Shown here one piece after another: positions 7,034 through 15,316 of a stretch of DNA of 27,265 bases. Source of the stretch: JAYZDP01 sp036337765 (GTDB lineage: Bacteria; Acidobacteriota; Thermoanaerobaculia; Multivoradales; Multivoraceae). Both the position numbers and the translations under genes were made by a program. Position 1 is the first letter of the stretch. Each line of letters starts with the position of its first letter. The stretch covers positions 1 through 27,265 of the forward strand of contig JAYZDP010000216.1 of assembly GCA_036337765.1 (NCBI GenBank), read 5' to 3'. A model generated the notes under the pieces. It saw only the letters and a list, made by a program, of their open reading frames with translations, searched no databases and was not told where the DNA came from.

Positions 7034-8439
7034 CCAGCGTCAGGATAGTCGAAGCTCGAACGGTTGCGCCGCATCGCCATGGCTGCGGGGATGGCCAGTG
7101 CCGAGATTCCGACGCCGGCCCAGAACGCGCGGGCGAAGGCCGGTAGCGTGTCGCCGCCGCCGTGGAGAACCGTGAATAGGGTGATGCCGAAGGCGGTGCC
7201 CACGCTCCAGAGCAGGCGCGAGGCGGCCGACGCAATGCCCAGATCCTTCTGCGGTACCGCGCTGGCCACCGCCGAGGTCAGGGGCGGCAGTGCAATGCCG
7301 TTGCCGAGCCCCTGGAGAACGAGGCCGGTGGCGAAGGCGAAGAGCGACTCGTTGAGAATTCCGAGCGCGAGAATGACCAACGCCACGGTCATGATGGTGA
7401 CACCGAGCACCGAGCCGGCGCGCTCTCCGATACGGTCGCCGAGGTAGCCGCCGGCTAGTGAGGCGACCGTGAGCGTCGCGGTACGCAGCACCATGATCAG
7501 CGCCGCTGCCGTGATGCTGAGGCCGAACACCTCCAGCAACACGATCGGTGAGAGTACGAACGCGCCCATGTAGGCGGCGCTCATGAAGCCGTTGGCGAGG
7601 ATCGGGGCGGTGAAGTTGCGCCTGCGGAAGAACTCGAGTGGCAGCAGCGGCTCGTGGGCGGTGCGCTCCACCCGTAGAAAGACCCCCAGGATCACCAGCC
7701 CGGCGAGACCCGCCGCCCACACTTCAGGGGTCGCTGCCCCGGCATCGCGCATTCGGGACAGTGCGAACATCAGCCCGGCCATCGAGAGCGCCAGGCTCGC
7801 CGAGCCGGCGACGTCGAAACGAACCCGCCGGGCTTCGGTCTCGCGCAACACGAACCAGGCCAGCACCAATGCGGGAATTCCCATCAATCCTTGCACCGCG
7901 AAGACCGCCCGCCAGCCGAGTGCGTCGACCATCGGGCCGCCGGCTACCAGTCCCAGAGCCGGCGAAGCGGCCCCCACCATCGACCACCAGCCCATGGCTC
8001 GCGAGCGCCGCACGGGTGGAAACTCCCTGAAGATGATCGCCATCGAGCTCGGCTGGGTGGCGGCACCGAGGACGGCCGCGACGACGCGCATGGCGATCAA
8101 CGAGGCGGCGTTCCAGGCGAAAACGGTCATGAACGCGGTCACTACGGCGGCCACCGAGCCGATCAGAAAGACCCGCCGATGACCCCGAAGGTCGCCGGCC
8201 TTTCCGAGCAGCGGTAAAGCGACCGCCGAGAGCAGGATGGGGGCTGAGATGACCCAGGCGATGGTGGTCTCCGAGGTCTCCATCTCGACCGCGATCACGC
8301 GCAGCGAGACGGTGAGGATGGTGACCGGGAAGTTGGTCGCAAACATGCCCGCGAGCGCCGCGAACAGCACCCAGTTCGGGTAGCTGCCGCGACTCTCGAG
8401 CCGCTCGATCAGCTCGCGTCTGCGCCCGGCGAGAGTCAT
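7030..8439 (-). CDS. MFS transporter, DHA2-like drug/solute exporter
   Basis: A 469-residue membrane protein with roughly 12-14 hydrophobic helices and a DHA2-like pattern. The loop after the second helix carries GKAGDLRGHRRVF, the conserved MFS motif A, and a second copy GDRIGERAG occurs in the C-terminal half. N-terminal residues NFPVTILTVSLRVIAVEMETS match the first helix of this family. I chose the ATG at 8439: the frame is open upstream but encodes arginine-rich sequence unlike a transporter, and the ATG lies two bases after the stop of a small upstream ORF. Shine-Dalgarno match is weak. The stop overlaps the LLM oxidoreductase start (ATGA), so it likely moves the substrate or product of that pathway by proton antiport. 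The direction and substrate are unknown. Confidence 0.88.
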   Translation of the reverse strand: MTLAGRRRELIERLESRGSYPNWVLFAALAGMFATNFPVTILTVSLRVIAVEMETSETTIAWVISAPILLSAVALPLLGKAGDLRGHRRVFLIGSVAAVVTAFMTVFAWNAASLIAMRVVAAVLGAATQPSSMAIIFREFPPVRRSRAMGWWSMVGAASPALGLVAGGPMVDALGWRAVFAVQGLMGIPALVLAWFVLRETEARRVRFDVAGSASLALSMAGLMFALSRMRDAGAATPEVWAAGLAGLVILGVFLRVERTAHEPLLPLEFFRRRNFTAPILANGFMSAAYMGAFVLSPIVLLEVFGLSITAAALIMVLRTATLTVASLAGGYLGDRIGERAGSVLGVTIMTVALVILALGILNESLFAFATGLVLQGLGNGIALPPLTSAVASAVPQKDLGIASAASRLLWSVGTAFGITLFTVLHGGGDTLPAFARAFWAGVGISALAIPAAMAMRRNRSSFDYPDAG

Positions 8440-8441
8440 GG

Positions 8442-8546
8442 CTACCCGCCGACTCTCGCGCCGGAGTCGACTGAATCTCCGGCGGCACAAGCCACCGTGA
8501 AGGCGAGCCCGAGCACGGCTCGAGCGAGGCTCGTCTTTCGGCTCAC
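8442..8546 (-). CDS. 34-residue lipoprotein-leader-like small ORF
   Basis: A short frame begins with GTG at 8546, which overlaps the TGA of the preceding TetR-like ORF as GTGA, and ends with TAG at 8442-8444, two bases before the MFS start. The peptide begins SRKTSLARAVLG, has a hydrophobic core LGLAFTVAC that looks like a lipobox, and then only about 15 polar residues. That is the architecture of a bacterial lipoprotein signal with almost no mature domain. It may be a decayed lipoprotein, or a coupling peptide that delivers ribosomes to the transporter start, which lacks a strong Shine-Dalgarno site. It could also be chance; the overlap on both sides is the main support. Confidence 0.4.
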   Translation of the reverse strand: MSRKTSLARAVLGLAFTVACAAGDSVDSGARVGG

Positions 8547-8818
8547 AGGGCGCCGGTCTCGTCGAGGGGCGAGTGTCGGGGCCTGTCTGTGGAAGGCTTC
8601 TGCCATAGAGTCGGCTCGAGAGCCCGGGTGGCGAGCAGCGACACCAGATCGAGAAGGTGGCGGGCGTTGTCGACGCCCTTGTCGGTCGTCGTCGCACGGG
8701 CGGCGTTCACGAGCCTCTCGTGAGTGGCCTCGCCCTTTCGCCCCCGCCGGTCGGTTGTGCCCGACCCGTGCGCAGGCGTTGCTTCAGCTGTGGTGCTCAC
8801 ACCCCGTACCGGCGCCAT
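8543..8818 (-). pseudogene. Truncated TetR-family regulator
   Basis: The 91-residue frame starts at an ATG (8818) with GGAG 7 bases upstream. After about 22 disordered residues it reads RRGRKGEATHERLVNAARA followed by TTTDKGVDNARH, which resembles helix 1 and helix 2 of the TetR DNA-binding domain. The recognition helix region and the whole ligand-binding domain are missing (TetR proteins are normally about 200 residues); the rest, HLLDLVSLLATRALEP, looks like another helical segment joined directly. It therefore looks like an internal deletion or a decayed regulator retained in the operon. The intact Shine-Dalgarno site and the stop/start overlap with the next small ORF suggest it is still translated. 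It is unlikely to bind DNA. Confidence 0.45.
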
Positions 8819-8843
8819 CTTCTGTCTCCGAAAGAGATGCTCT

Positions 8844-9629
8844 TTAAGTACCACCTTCGCTGTCCGCCAGCAAATCCGCGACGAACTCGCAGACCGCGCT
8901 TAGGGTCTCGTCGGGCTGCTCGAACTGGGGAGCGTGGCCACAGCCAGTGAGGACGCATTCCTCGACCCGGGCGCCGGAACGCTCGCGAATTGTGTCGAGG
9001 TGGTCGAGAGTGCCGTAGGGGTCGGCGTCGCCCTGGATCACCATAGTCGGGGTACGGATGGCCGGCAACAGGTCATCGATCCGCCAGCGTGCGAAGTCGG
9101 GATCGAGCCAGACTTGGTTCCATCCCCAGAACGCACCGTCGACGTTGGTGCCGTGGTAGCTCTCGAGACGCGACCGTAGGTCGCTCTGGCGGTAGCGCTG
9201 AGCGGCGTTGCGGATGGCCACGAGCGCCTGCTCTTCGACGAAGACGTGTGGTGCGATGGCGATCGTGCCCATCGGCGGTTCCGCGGCTTCTGCGGCGTGG
9301 ATCAACGCGATCGACGCGCCGTCGCTGTGACCCAGGACGATCACCCTTTCAATTCTGAGGGCTTCGAGCAGTCGCGGGAGCAGCTGAGCCTCGTCATGCA
9401 TGAAGTGCACCGGACGCGGAAGGAGTACCGGAGCGGAGCGGCCGTATCCGATCCGGCTGTAGGCCACCACCTCGAGTCCGGTCGCCGCCGCCACGAGCGC
9501 TGGGAAGCGCTTCCAGAGCGCCACACAGCCGAGGCCCTCGTGCAACAGCACGAGGGTGGGCGCCCCGGTGGAGCCGGATCCTGTGCGGCTGTACTCGAGG
9601 CGTGCGCCTTCGATCTGAACCATTGGCAC
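8844..9629 (-). CDS. Alpha/beta fold hydrolase
   Basis: The 261-residue product is a compact alpha/beta hydrolase without a signal peptide, so it should be cytoplasmic. The oxyanion region LLHEGLGC comes first, then the nucleophile elbow GHSDGAS with Ser102, an acid in QGDADPYG (Asp201 or Asp203) and the catalytic His232 in GCGHAPQFE. These features fit esterases, C-C bond hydrolases of the meta-cleavage type and lactonases; the exact reaction cannot be read. Either a GTG at 9629 or an ATG at 9623 may be the start, since both are in frame and neither has a strong Shine-Dalgarno sequence. It sits between the TauD-like dioxygenase gene and a truncated TetR gene, on the same strand. Confidence 0.87.
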   Translation of the reverse strand: MPMVQIEGARLEYSRTGSGSTGAPTLVLLHEGLGCVALWKRFPALVAAATGLEVVAYSRIGYGRSAPVLLPRPVHFMHDEAQLLPRLLEALRIERVIVLGHSDGASIALIHAAEAAEPPMGTIAIAPHVFVEEQALVAIRNAAQRYRQSDLRSRLESYHGTNVDGAFWGWNQVWLDPDFARWRIDDLLPAIRTPTMVIQGDADPYGTLDHLDTIRERSGARVEECVLTGCGHAPQFEQPDETLSAVCEFVADLLADSEGGT

Positions 9630-9690
9630 CGCGCTAGCGGGAGCCGCGGTATGAACGCGCTACCGCCTCGATCCCCCTCACCGTCATGAC

Positions 9691-10587
9691 CTACCCCCCG
9701 ATCACGGCCTCGCCCTCGGTCTGGGTGCGGCGGACGACGCGGGTCTGCGAGGTGTCGAAGCTACGACGGCGATGCATCGTGCAGCGGTTGTCCCACATCA
9801 ACGCGTCTCCCCGGCGCCACTCGTGTAGATAGCAGAAGCGCGGCTGGGTCGCGTGCTCGGCGAGCTCCTGGATCAGCGCCTTGCCGTCGTCGTCCTGCCA
9901 GCCGTCGATCAACCGTGACAGGCCAGGGCTGACGTACAGCGTCTTGGCCCGCGTGATCGGGTGCAGCCGCACCACGGGGTGCAGCACCGGCGGAATCCGT
10001 CGCGAGTACCAGTGGATCGCTTTGAGGCCGGCGATGCGCTCCTTCGTGGCCTCTTCGAGCCCGTCGTAGGCGAGGCTCATGTTGCACCACTCGGTCTCGC
10101 CGCCCCCCTCCGGCACCTCTATGCCGTAGAGCAGCGAGTACACCTGCGGCTCCGGCATGTACTGCAGATCGGTGTGCCAGCCGAGCTCGCCCTCGCCGAT
10201 GCCGCCCTTGTCGTGCTTGTTCTCCGCCCGTTCTTCGTTGCGCTTGCGCTCGTTGGCGGCAGCGTCCTGGGGGTTGTAGCCCTCGATGCCATGGGTCAGG
10301 TAGAAGGTGTGGGGATGTGCGTTCTCCACCGGATCGAAGCCTCCGACGCCGGGCAGTGGGTGGCCCTGTGTCGATCCGAAGGCGGCGGTGAAGGCGATCT
10401 GCTCCTCCTCCGACACATCCTCCTGATCCCGAAACAGCAGGACCCCTTCCTTCGCCAGCTCGATCCGTAGCAGATCCACCAGCCCGGCGGAAGGGACCTC
10501 CTTCAGAGACAGCCCGCGGACCTGGATGCCGGTCCCCTGCCCCAAAGATAGAAACTCCACCTCGCTCGCAATGCTGGCTTGGGTCAT
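9691..10587 (-). CDS. TauD/TfdA family Fe(II)/2-oxoglutarate dioxygenase
   Basis: This 298-residue protein has the full iron-binding facial triad of the TauD/TfdA family: His138 and Asp140 in WHTDLQYMPEPQ and the distal His272 in CTMHRRRS, plus Arg286/287 in VVRRTQTEG for 2-oxoglutarate. The N-terminal LAKEGVLLFRDQ is also typical. Such enzymes hydroxylate substrates such as taurine, alkylsulfates or phenoxyacetates, releasing succinate and CO2; the substrate here is unknown. A charged insertion of about 25 residues near 108-130 (NERKRNEERAENKHDK) lies before the HxD motif. The ATG at 10587 has a TAGGCT box 6 bases upstream and no Shine-Dalgarno site, which suggests a leaderless transcript, so this may be the first gene of the operon running to the selenoprotein. 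Confidence 0.9.
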   Translation of the reverse strand: MTQASIASEVEFLSLGQGTGIQVRGLSLKEVPSAGLVDLLRIELAKEGVLLFRDQEDVSEEEQIAFTAAFGSTQGHPLPGVGGFDPVENAHPHTFYLTHGIEGYNPQDAAANERKRNEERAENKHDKGGIGEGELGWHTDLQYMPEPQVYSLLYGIEVPEGGGETEWCNMSLAYDGLEEATKERIAGLKAIHWYSRRIPPVLHPVVRLHPITRAKTLYVSPGLSRLIDGWQDDDGKALIQELAEHATQPRFCYLHEWRRGDALMWDNRCTMHRRRSFDTSQTRVVRRTQTEGEAVIGG

Positions 10588-10593
10588 GAGCGC

Positions 10594-10599
10594 AGCCTA
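10594..10599 (-). promoter_or_regulatory. Putative -10 box of a leaderless dioxygenase transcript
   Basis: On the minus strand TAGGCT is separated from the ATG at 10587 by 6 bases, the spacing expected when transcription starts at the initiation codon. The upstream gene ends at 10608, so the box lies within the 20-base gap. No clear -35 is seen. Confidence 0.4.
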
Positions 10600-10607
10600 T
10601 CGGACGA

Positions 10608-12893
10608 CTAGCGAAAGACGTCGATCAGCTGCGAGTACTTGATGATCAGGCTGCGATCGGTACGGGCCGTGACGGGGTTGGAGCCGAACTCGTCGATCTC
10701 GTTGTAGACGATGAAGAGGCCCGTATTCGCGTCGCGTAACCAGCTGAAGCGTAGGTTCGTCGCCACCTCGTTGGACCGATCGTTGTACTGCGTCAGGAGT
10801 TGGACCAGGACGTTGGTCCGCGGCGAGTAGGAGAGCCGGAGGCGGCCGAGGTTGACGTCGAAGTCGCCGACAGGCAGATTGACGTTGTCGTACTGCCAGC
10901 TGATCTGCGAGGTGAGGACCTCAGAGCGGCGCAGTTGGACGGTATTCGAGATCGACGTCCGTTCGCCGCCGAAGAAGCCGCCCACCGATCCACGGACGAA
11001 GACGCTCACCGGCTTGCCCTGATCGGTCGAGACGAAGGCGAAGGCCTCTTCGTGGTCGTACTCGCCGGGCTGGACGAAGATGTCGGGCGAGATCTCGAAG
11101 GGCTCCTTCACGCCCTCGTAGGTGAGGTTGACGCCGGTCGACGCGCCGATGCCGTTGCGCCACTCCCAGGCGTTGTCGATGTGGATGAACTCGCTTTCTT
11201 GAAAGCCGTTCAGGTTCCAGTGTCCCGAGTAGGAGACGTGTGGGCGCACCTCGAGCAGTCCCCAGAAGTCCTTCGGACGGATGCGTCGCTGGATCCGTCC
11301 CGACGGCTTCTTGAAGTTCTTGCGCGACAGGAAGCCCACCTCGGGGTTGAAGCCGTCGCCGACCTCCAGATAGCCGACGTCCGCGCTCCACAGCGGCGTC
11401 CCCATCCTCCAGCCCACCTCGTACGCGTGATCGTCGCGCTCGATGCCGGGCGTGTCGGTCTGGGAGTACCAGCCTTTGATGTCGTGGTAGTCCCCGATGC
11501 CGATCTTGCCGTCGATGCCGAAGGTCTGGTTCTCGTCGTTCGGGGTCGAGAACGAGCCGCTGCCCTCGCGGTTCACGAACAGCACGCCGACGTTGGAGCG
11601 GTTCTTCAGCTCCCGGTTCACCCGCACGACGCCGAAGCTGTCAGCGGCGAAAGCCTCTTCAGAGGTGACGAGCGACTCGGTGAGCATGCCGATGATGCCG
11701 ACATTGGTGCGGCCGACCTTGCCCGAGATCCTCGCTCCGCCCTCGATCGGGATCGGGTCGCCGCTGGCAGAGATGCCGATGCGGCGGCTGAAGAAGAGCT
11801 CCGCCTCCGAGCCCGCGCCGACTGCGAACAACCCGGCGTTCTCGAGGAAGAACGGTCGCTTCTCGGGAAAGAAGAGGTTGAAGCGGTCGAGGTTCACCTG
11901 CTGTTCGTCGACCTCGACCTGAGCGAAATCGGTGTTGTAGGTGGCGTCGAGGGTGAGGCTCGGTGTGATGCTGTACTTGATGTCGATGCCGACTTCGGAG
12001 TCGTCCTCGGTGCGCCTGGGCCCGGTTGGGGGCCGCCGGGCGGTCGCCTTGGCATAGGGAATGAGCTTGAGGTTGCGCGGTCTCGGAGCCACGATCCCGC
12101 TCAGCGTTCCGGCGTCGGCGAGGCGATAGAGGCCGTACTGCTGCTCGAGCGCAGCCCAGAACGCATCCTCGTTGTTGCGCTCGATCACACGCTCGAAGTT
12201 CAGGCCCCAGGTCTGTGGGTCCCTCGAGGCCGGGTAGCGCAGGGTCGCGAACGGAATCGCGAACTCGGCGCTCCAGCCGTAGGACCCGATCTCAGTGGCG
12301 ACCTGCCAAGAACCGTCCCAGTTGAGGTTGAAGCCGCTGCCCGTGCCGCGCCGGAACCGCCCTCCGAAGCCGCCGCCACCCCCGCCACCGGCGAACGAAC
12401 GGCCGCCGCGAGTGGTGCCAGACGACTCGTTGACCAGTTGGCCGTCGTACTCGATGCCAGCCGGGTTGGTGCCGAAGACGTAGCCGTTCTGGCTGTCGCG
12501 GTAGGAGTCAATGATGAACTGGATGCTGTCTGTCGTCGCCAGCGAGGCGTCGCGGCGACTGTCTGTTACGACCAGCCCTTCCGGCGCGTCGTCGTACAGG
12601 ACGACACCTACGTAGAGAGTCTTGTCGGTGAAACCGAGGCGGATCTCGGTTCGCTCGCTCGCCGCTTGGCCGGCGTCGGGGCGGGTCTGGGTGAAGCCCG
12701 ACGCGATGGGAGCCTCTGCCCAAGCCGGATCTTCGAGGATGTCGCCGTCGAGCTCGGGCGCCACGGTCAGACGAACGGCCTGGAGGTCCGGTTTCTGACC
12801 CTGCGCCCACACCGATCCAACGCTGCAGAGGAGCAGACCGATACAGACGGCACACAGGACCGTCCGGCGTTTCCGGGGGGGCTGTGTCGTCAT
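10608..12893 (-). CDS. DUF5916 family outer-membrane protein with CBM9-like domain
   Basis: The 761-residue protein begins with a Sec signal peptide (hydrophobic stretch ending SVWAQG). Next comes a carbohydrate-binding family 9-like beta-sandwich (about residues 36-235: LTVAPELDGDILEDPAWAEA, LYVGVVLYDD, FIIDSYRD), then the DUF5916 region (DATYNTDFAQVEVDEQQVNL, FFPEKRPFFLEN), which is predicted to form an outer-membrane beta barrel of alternating strands to the C-terminus. A glycine-rich loop (SFAGGGGGGGFGGRF) interrupts the first domain, as often seen in relatives. Function is unknown for the family; members are common in Acidobacteriota, Bacteroidota and Gammaproteobacteria. It diverges from the YfhO-like gene with 83 bases between them. 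Confidence 0.9.
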   Translation of the reverse strand: MTTQPPRKRRTVLCAVCIGLLLCSVGSVWAQGQKPDLQAVRLTVAPELDGDILEDPAWAEAPIASGFTQTRPDAGQAASERTEIRLGFTDKTLYVGVVLYDDAPEGLVVTDSRRDASLATTDSIQFIIDSYRDSQNGYVFGTNPAGIEYDGQLVNESSGTTRGGRSFAGGGGGGGFGGRFRRGTGSGFNLNWDGSWQVATEIGSYGWSAEFAIPFATLRYPASRDPQTWGLNFERVIERNNEDAFWAALEQQYGLYRLADAGTLSGIVAPRPRNLKLIPYAKATARRPPTGPRRTEDDSEVGIDIKYSITPSLTLDATYNTDFAQVEVDEQQVNLDRFNLFFPEKRPFFLENAGLFAVGAGSEAELFFSRRIGISASGDPIPIEGGARISGKVGRTNVGIIGMLTESLVTSEEAFAADSFGVVRVNRELKNRSNVGVLFVNREGSGSFSTPNDENQTFGIDGKIGIGDYHDIKGWYSQTDTPGIERDDHAYEVGWRMGTPLWSADVGYLEVGDGFNPEVGFLSRKNFKKPSGRIQRRIRPKDFWGLLEVRPHVSYSGHWNLNGFQESEFIHIDNAWEWRNGIGASTGVNLTYEGVKEPFEISPDIFVQPGEYDHEEAFAFVSTDQGKPVSVFVRGSVGGFFGGERTSISNTVQLRRSEVLTSQISWQYDNVNLPVGDFDVNLGRLRLSYSPRTNVLVQLLTQYNDRSNEVATNLRFSWLRDANTGLFIVYNEIDEFGSNPVTARTDRSLIIKYSQLIDVFR

Positions 12894-12961
12894 CCCAGGG
12901 CCGTCCAGGGTTGAGACGGTACCGCAAGACGGGCTGTTTCAGGCAGCCTTTTGCCCCACTG

Positions 12962-12967
12962 TAGTCT
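12962..12967 (+). promoter_or_regulatory. Putative -10 box before the YfhO-like gene
   Basis: TAGTCT lies 9 bases before the TTG at 12977 in the divergent intergenic region, and no Shine-Dalgarno sequence is present. The likely transcription start is at or near the start codon. No -35 is recognisable. Confidence 0.33.
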
Positions 12968-12976
12968 TGGCTCGAT

Positions 12977-15309
12977 TTGACGTCGAAAACGGTTCGGGGA
13001 GGGTCGTCTGAGCGCCTCGAGACGTCGCGTCTGGTGACGACGCTGACCCTCCTTGCTGCGGCGCTGCTCTGGGTGGCCCTAACCCTGCCGCTGGCGGCCG
13101 GAGTCGAGACCCTCTACTTTCGCGACGTCTTCCATCTTCACTTCCCGTACAAGGCCTTCGGCGCCGCCGAGCTCGAGGCCGCTCGGATACCGGCGCTCAA
13201 TGACACCTGGGCTCTCGGTCAGCCCTTTCGCGGCAACCCGAACACGCTCTCCTTCTATCCGGGCAACCTCCTCTATGTGGTGCTGCCGGTCTGGAGTGCC
13301 TTCAACTTGCACTACGCGCTGCACTGGCTCGGTGCCGGTCTCGCCATGATGTTGCTCGCTCGGACGCTGCTGCTGGGAAGGCCGGCCGCGGCTCTAGCGG
13401 GGCTGGCCTACGCCGGCTCCGGCTGGATGCTCTCGACATTGACCTTCTACAACATCGTCGCGGTGGCGGCCTGGTGGCCGGTGGTGATGGCCGGTGTCGT
13501 GCGTCGCGACCGCCGAGGCTTGGTTCTCGCGGGGCTGGCGTGCGGCATGGCGCTACTTGCCGGGGAGCCGGTCACGGCTGCGATCGGGCTCGTGCCCCTG
13601 GTCTTCGTGGCGGTGTCTGAGCACGGCATCGGACGTGGCCTCGCTCGGGTAGGCGTTGCAGGGACCCTCGGTCTGGTGCTGTCTGCGCCGCAGTGGGTGG
13701 CCACCGCGCGCATCGTCGGCTTTTCCTTTCGCGGCGCGCACGGCGTGCTGGCGAGCCAGGCGAGCTACTACTCGCTGGAGGTGCGCCGTCTGCTGGAGCT
13801 GGTGGTGCCATTCCCGTTCGGAATTCCGGGCGAGCCGGGACCGTCCGGGCTCGGCGCGTCGGGTCTCCTCGATCACCTGCCCTTCTACTTTTCGCTCCAC
13901 TTCGGCGTCGTCGCTCTGCTCCTCGCGCTGACGGCGATTCGACTCCGGGCATCGCTGGCGCTGCTGGCCCTCGCCGGTATGGTTCTGGCATGGCTCGGTG
14001 GCGTTTCTGGGGACGCACTTTTGGATCTCGGTGGCGGCCTGGTGCGTTTCCCCGAGAAGCTGTTGTTCTGGGTGGCCATGGCGGTACCGCTGCTCGCCGG
14101 GCAGGGCCTGGATTCGATTCTTCGTAGCGGCGGCACCGGCGTCTCGCGGCTGGCTCTGGCAGGCGGCGGCCTGGCCGTCGCGGGCACCATCGTCGTCGTC
14201 GTCGGTGGCGGTCGTAGTCCGATTCGGCAGCTGGCCATCGAGGGCCGCTTTCCGTCGCCGGAGGTCCTCGAAGCGCAGGGAACCCTGTGGACGCTTGGCC
14301 TCGGAGCGGCGGCACTGCTGCTGGTCGCCTCCTGGTGGGCCATCCGGAGCCGGCGAGCGGAGGCCCTGGTCGCCCTACAGTTGGTGTCGGCGCGTCAGCT
14401 CGCGCCGCTGTGGATGACCGACGAGGTTGCCTACTACGAGAACCTCCCCTGGTCGGCGGCGGTGGTGAGAGGGGAGGCAGCGGTGCACGCTCGCCTCGGC
14501 TACCCGCCGTGGAAGCTCCAGGCGTCGCCGCCACCGTCGCCCGCCGGGATGCCGTACGGCAAGGTGCGGCTGGAGGCGATGGAGATGGCTCCCGCACCCG
14601 GTGTTCTGCAGGGGCTGCAGACCCCTTGGCACCCGATATCGAGGGCATGCACCACCTGTTCTACAACCTACTCACCGTGCTCATGGCTGAGGCTCCGTGG
14701 GAGGAGCGTGCCCGCTGGATGGAGGTGCTTGGCGCCGACTACCTGGTTTCGCCCGACCCGGTGGCGCGCGGCCTGCTGGTGCCGCTGCTGACGATCGACC
14801 AGCTCGGCTCGCGATCGTACGTTTACCGCACGCGCCGGCGGGCGCCAGCGGTCTGGTGGCCCGCCGAGGTGCAGGTGGCGGCGAGCTCTGCGGAGGCTTT
14901 CCGCAGGGTGGCCGGTTCGGCATCCGGCAGTCTGGTGGCGGTCGTTCCTGAGGCCGTCGTACACGTCCCTGGAGGGCAGGTGGAGGTAGCTGGCACCGAC
15001 GGCCCCGACCGGATCTCTCTGCGGGTGTCGGGCGAGGGTGGCCTGGTGGTCGTCCGGCGGGCCTTTCAGGGCCTGCTACGAGCCGGCACGGCCGATCACG
15101 ATTTGGCGATTCTGCCGGTCAATCTGGGACTCGTCGGAGTCGTGGTCCCGCCGGGAGACCACGACGTCGTGGTCGAGGTCGACTCCCGACCCGAGCTGGT
15201 GGCGGCGGGAGTGAGTTGCGCCGTCGTGCTGGTGCTGCTCGTCGTTCTCGTCTTCGATGCGCGCGCCCGCGTCGACGCGCGCGTCCGCACCAGAGACCCG
15301 GCTCTGTGA
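12977..15309 (+). pseudogene. YfhO-like multi-membrane protein, frameshifted near 14620-14645
   Basis: Two overlapping frames together make a YfhO-family protein of about 775 residues. The first (from TTG 12977) has many hydrophobic helices plus DVFHLHFPYK, NPNTLSFYPGN and LVRFPEKLLFW, as in the family, whose members are thought to act in glycosylation or envelope polymer modification. Around 14620-14645 the sensible protein jumps to another frame: GVLQGLQTP in frame one is followed by PDIEGMHHLFYNLL in frame two, which then continues through ADYLVSPDP and a luminal domain to a last hydrophobic helix ending at 15309. A single missing base fits. It could be a sequencing error or a true mutation. 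If real, the first frame runs out to 14791 with an unrelated tail, losing the C-terminal domain and final anchor. Confidence 0.72.
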
Positions 15310-15316
15310 TCCCTGG

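Noticed and set aside
8500..8540. GC-rich repeats of GAGC/GCTC followed by TCTTT, like a plus-strand terminator
   Set aside because: No plus-strand gene ends here, and the sequence is explained by the coding of the 34-codon ORF on the other strand.
9634..9687. A 17-residue ORF between the dioxygenase and the hydrolase
   Set aside because: It begins with an ATG after a G-rich stretch but has no signal or motif, and its length is within chance expectation.
10800..12914. A 704-residue open frame on the plus strand opposite the DUF5916 gene
   Set aside because: It is antisense to a well-supported exported protein with a signal peptide. Its translation is rich in Arg, Asp, Val and Ala with no recognisable domain, as expected from the mirror of GC-rich codons.
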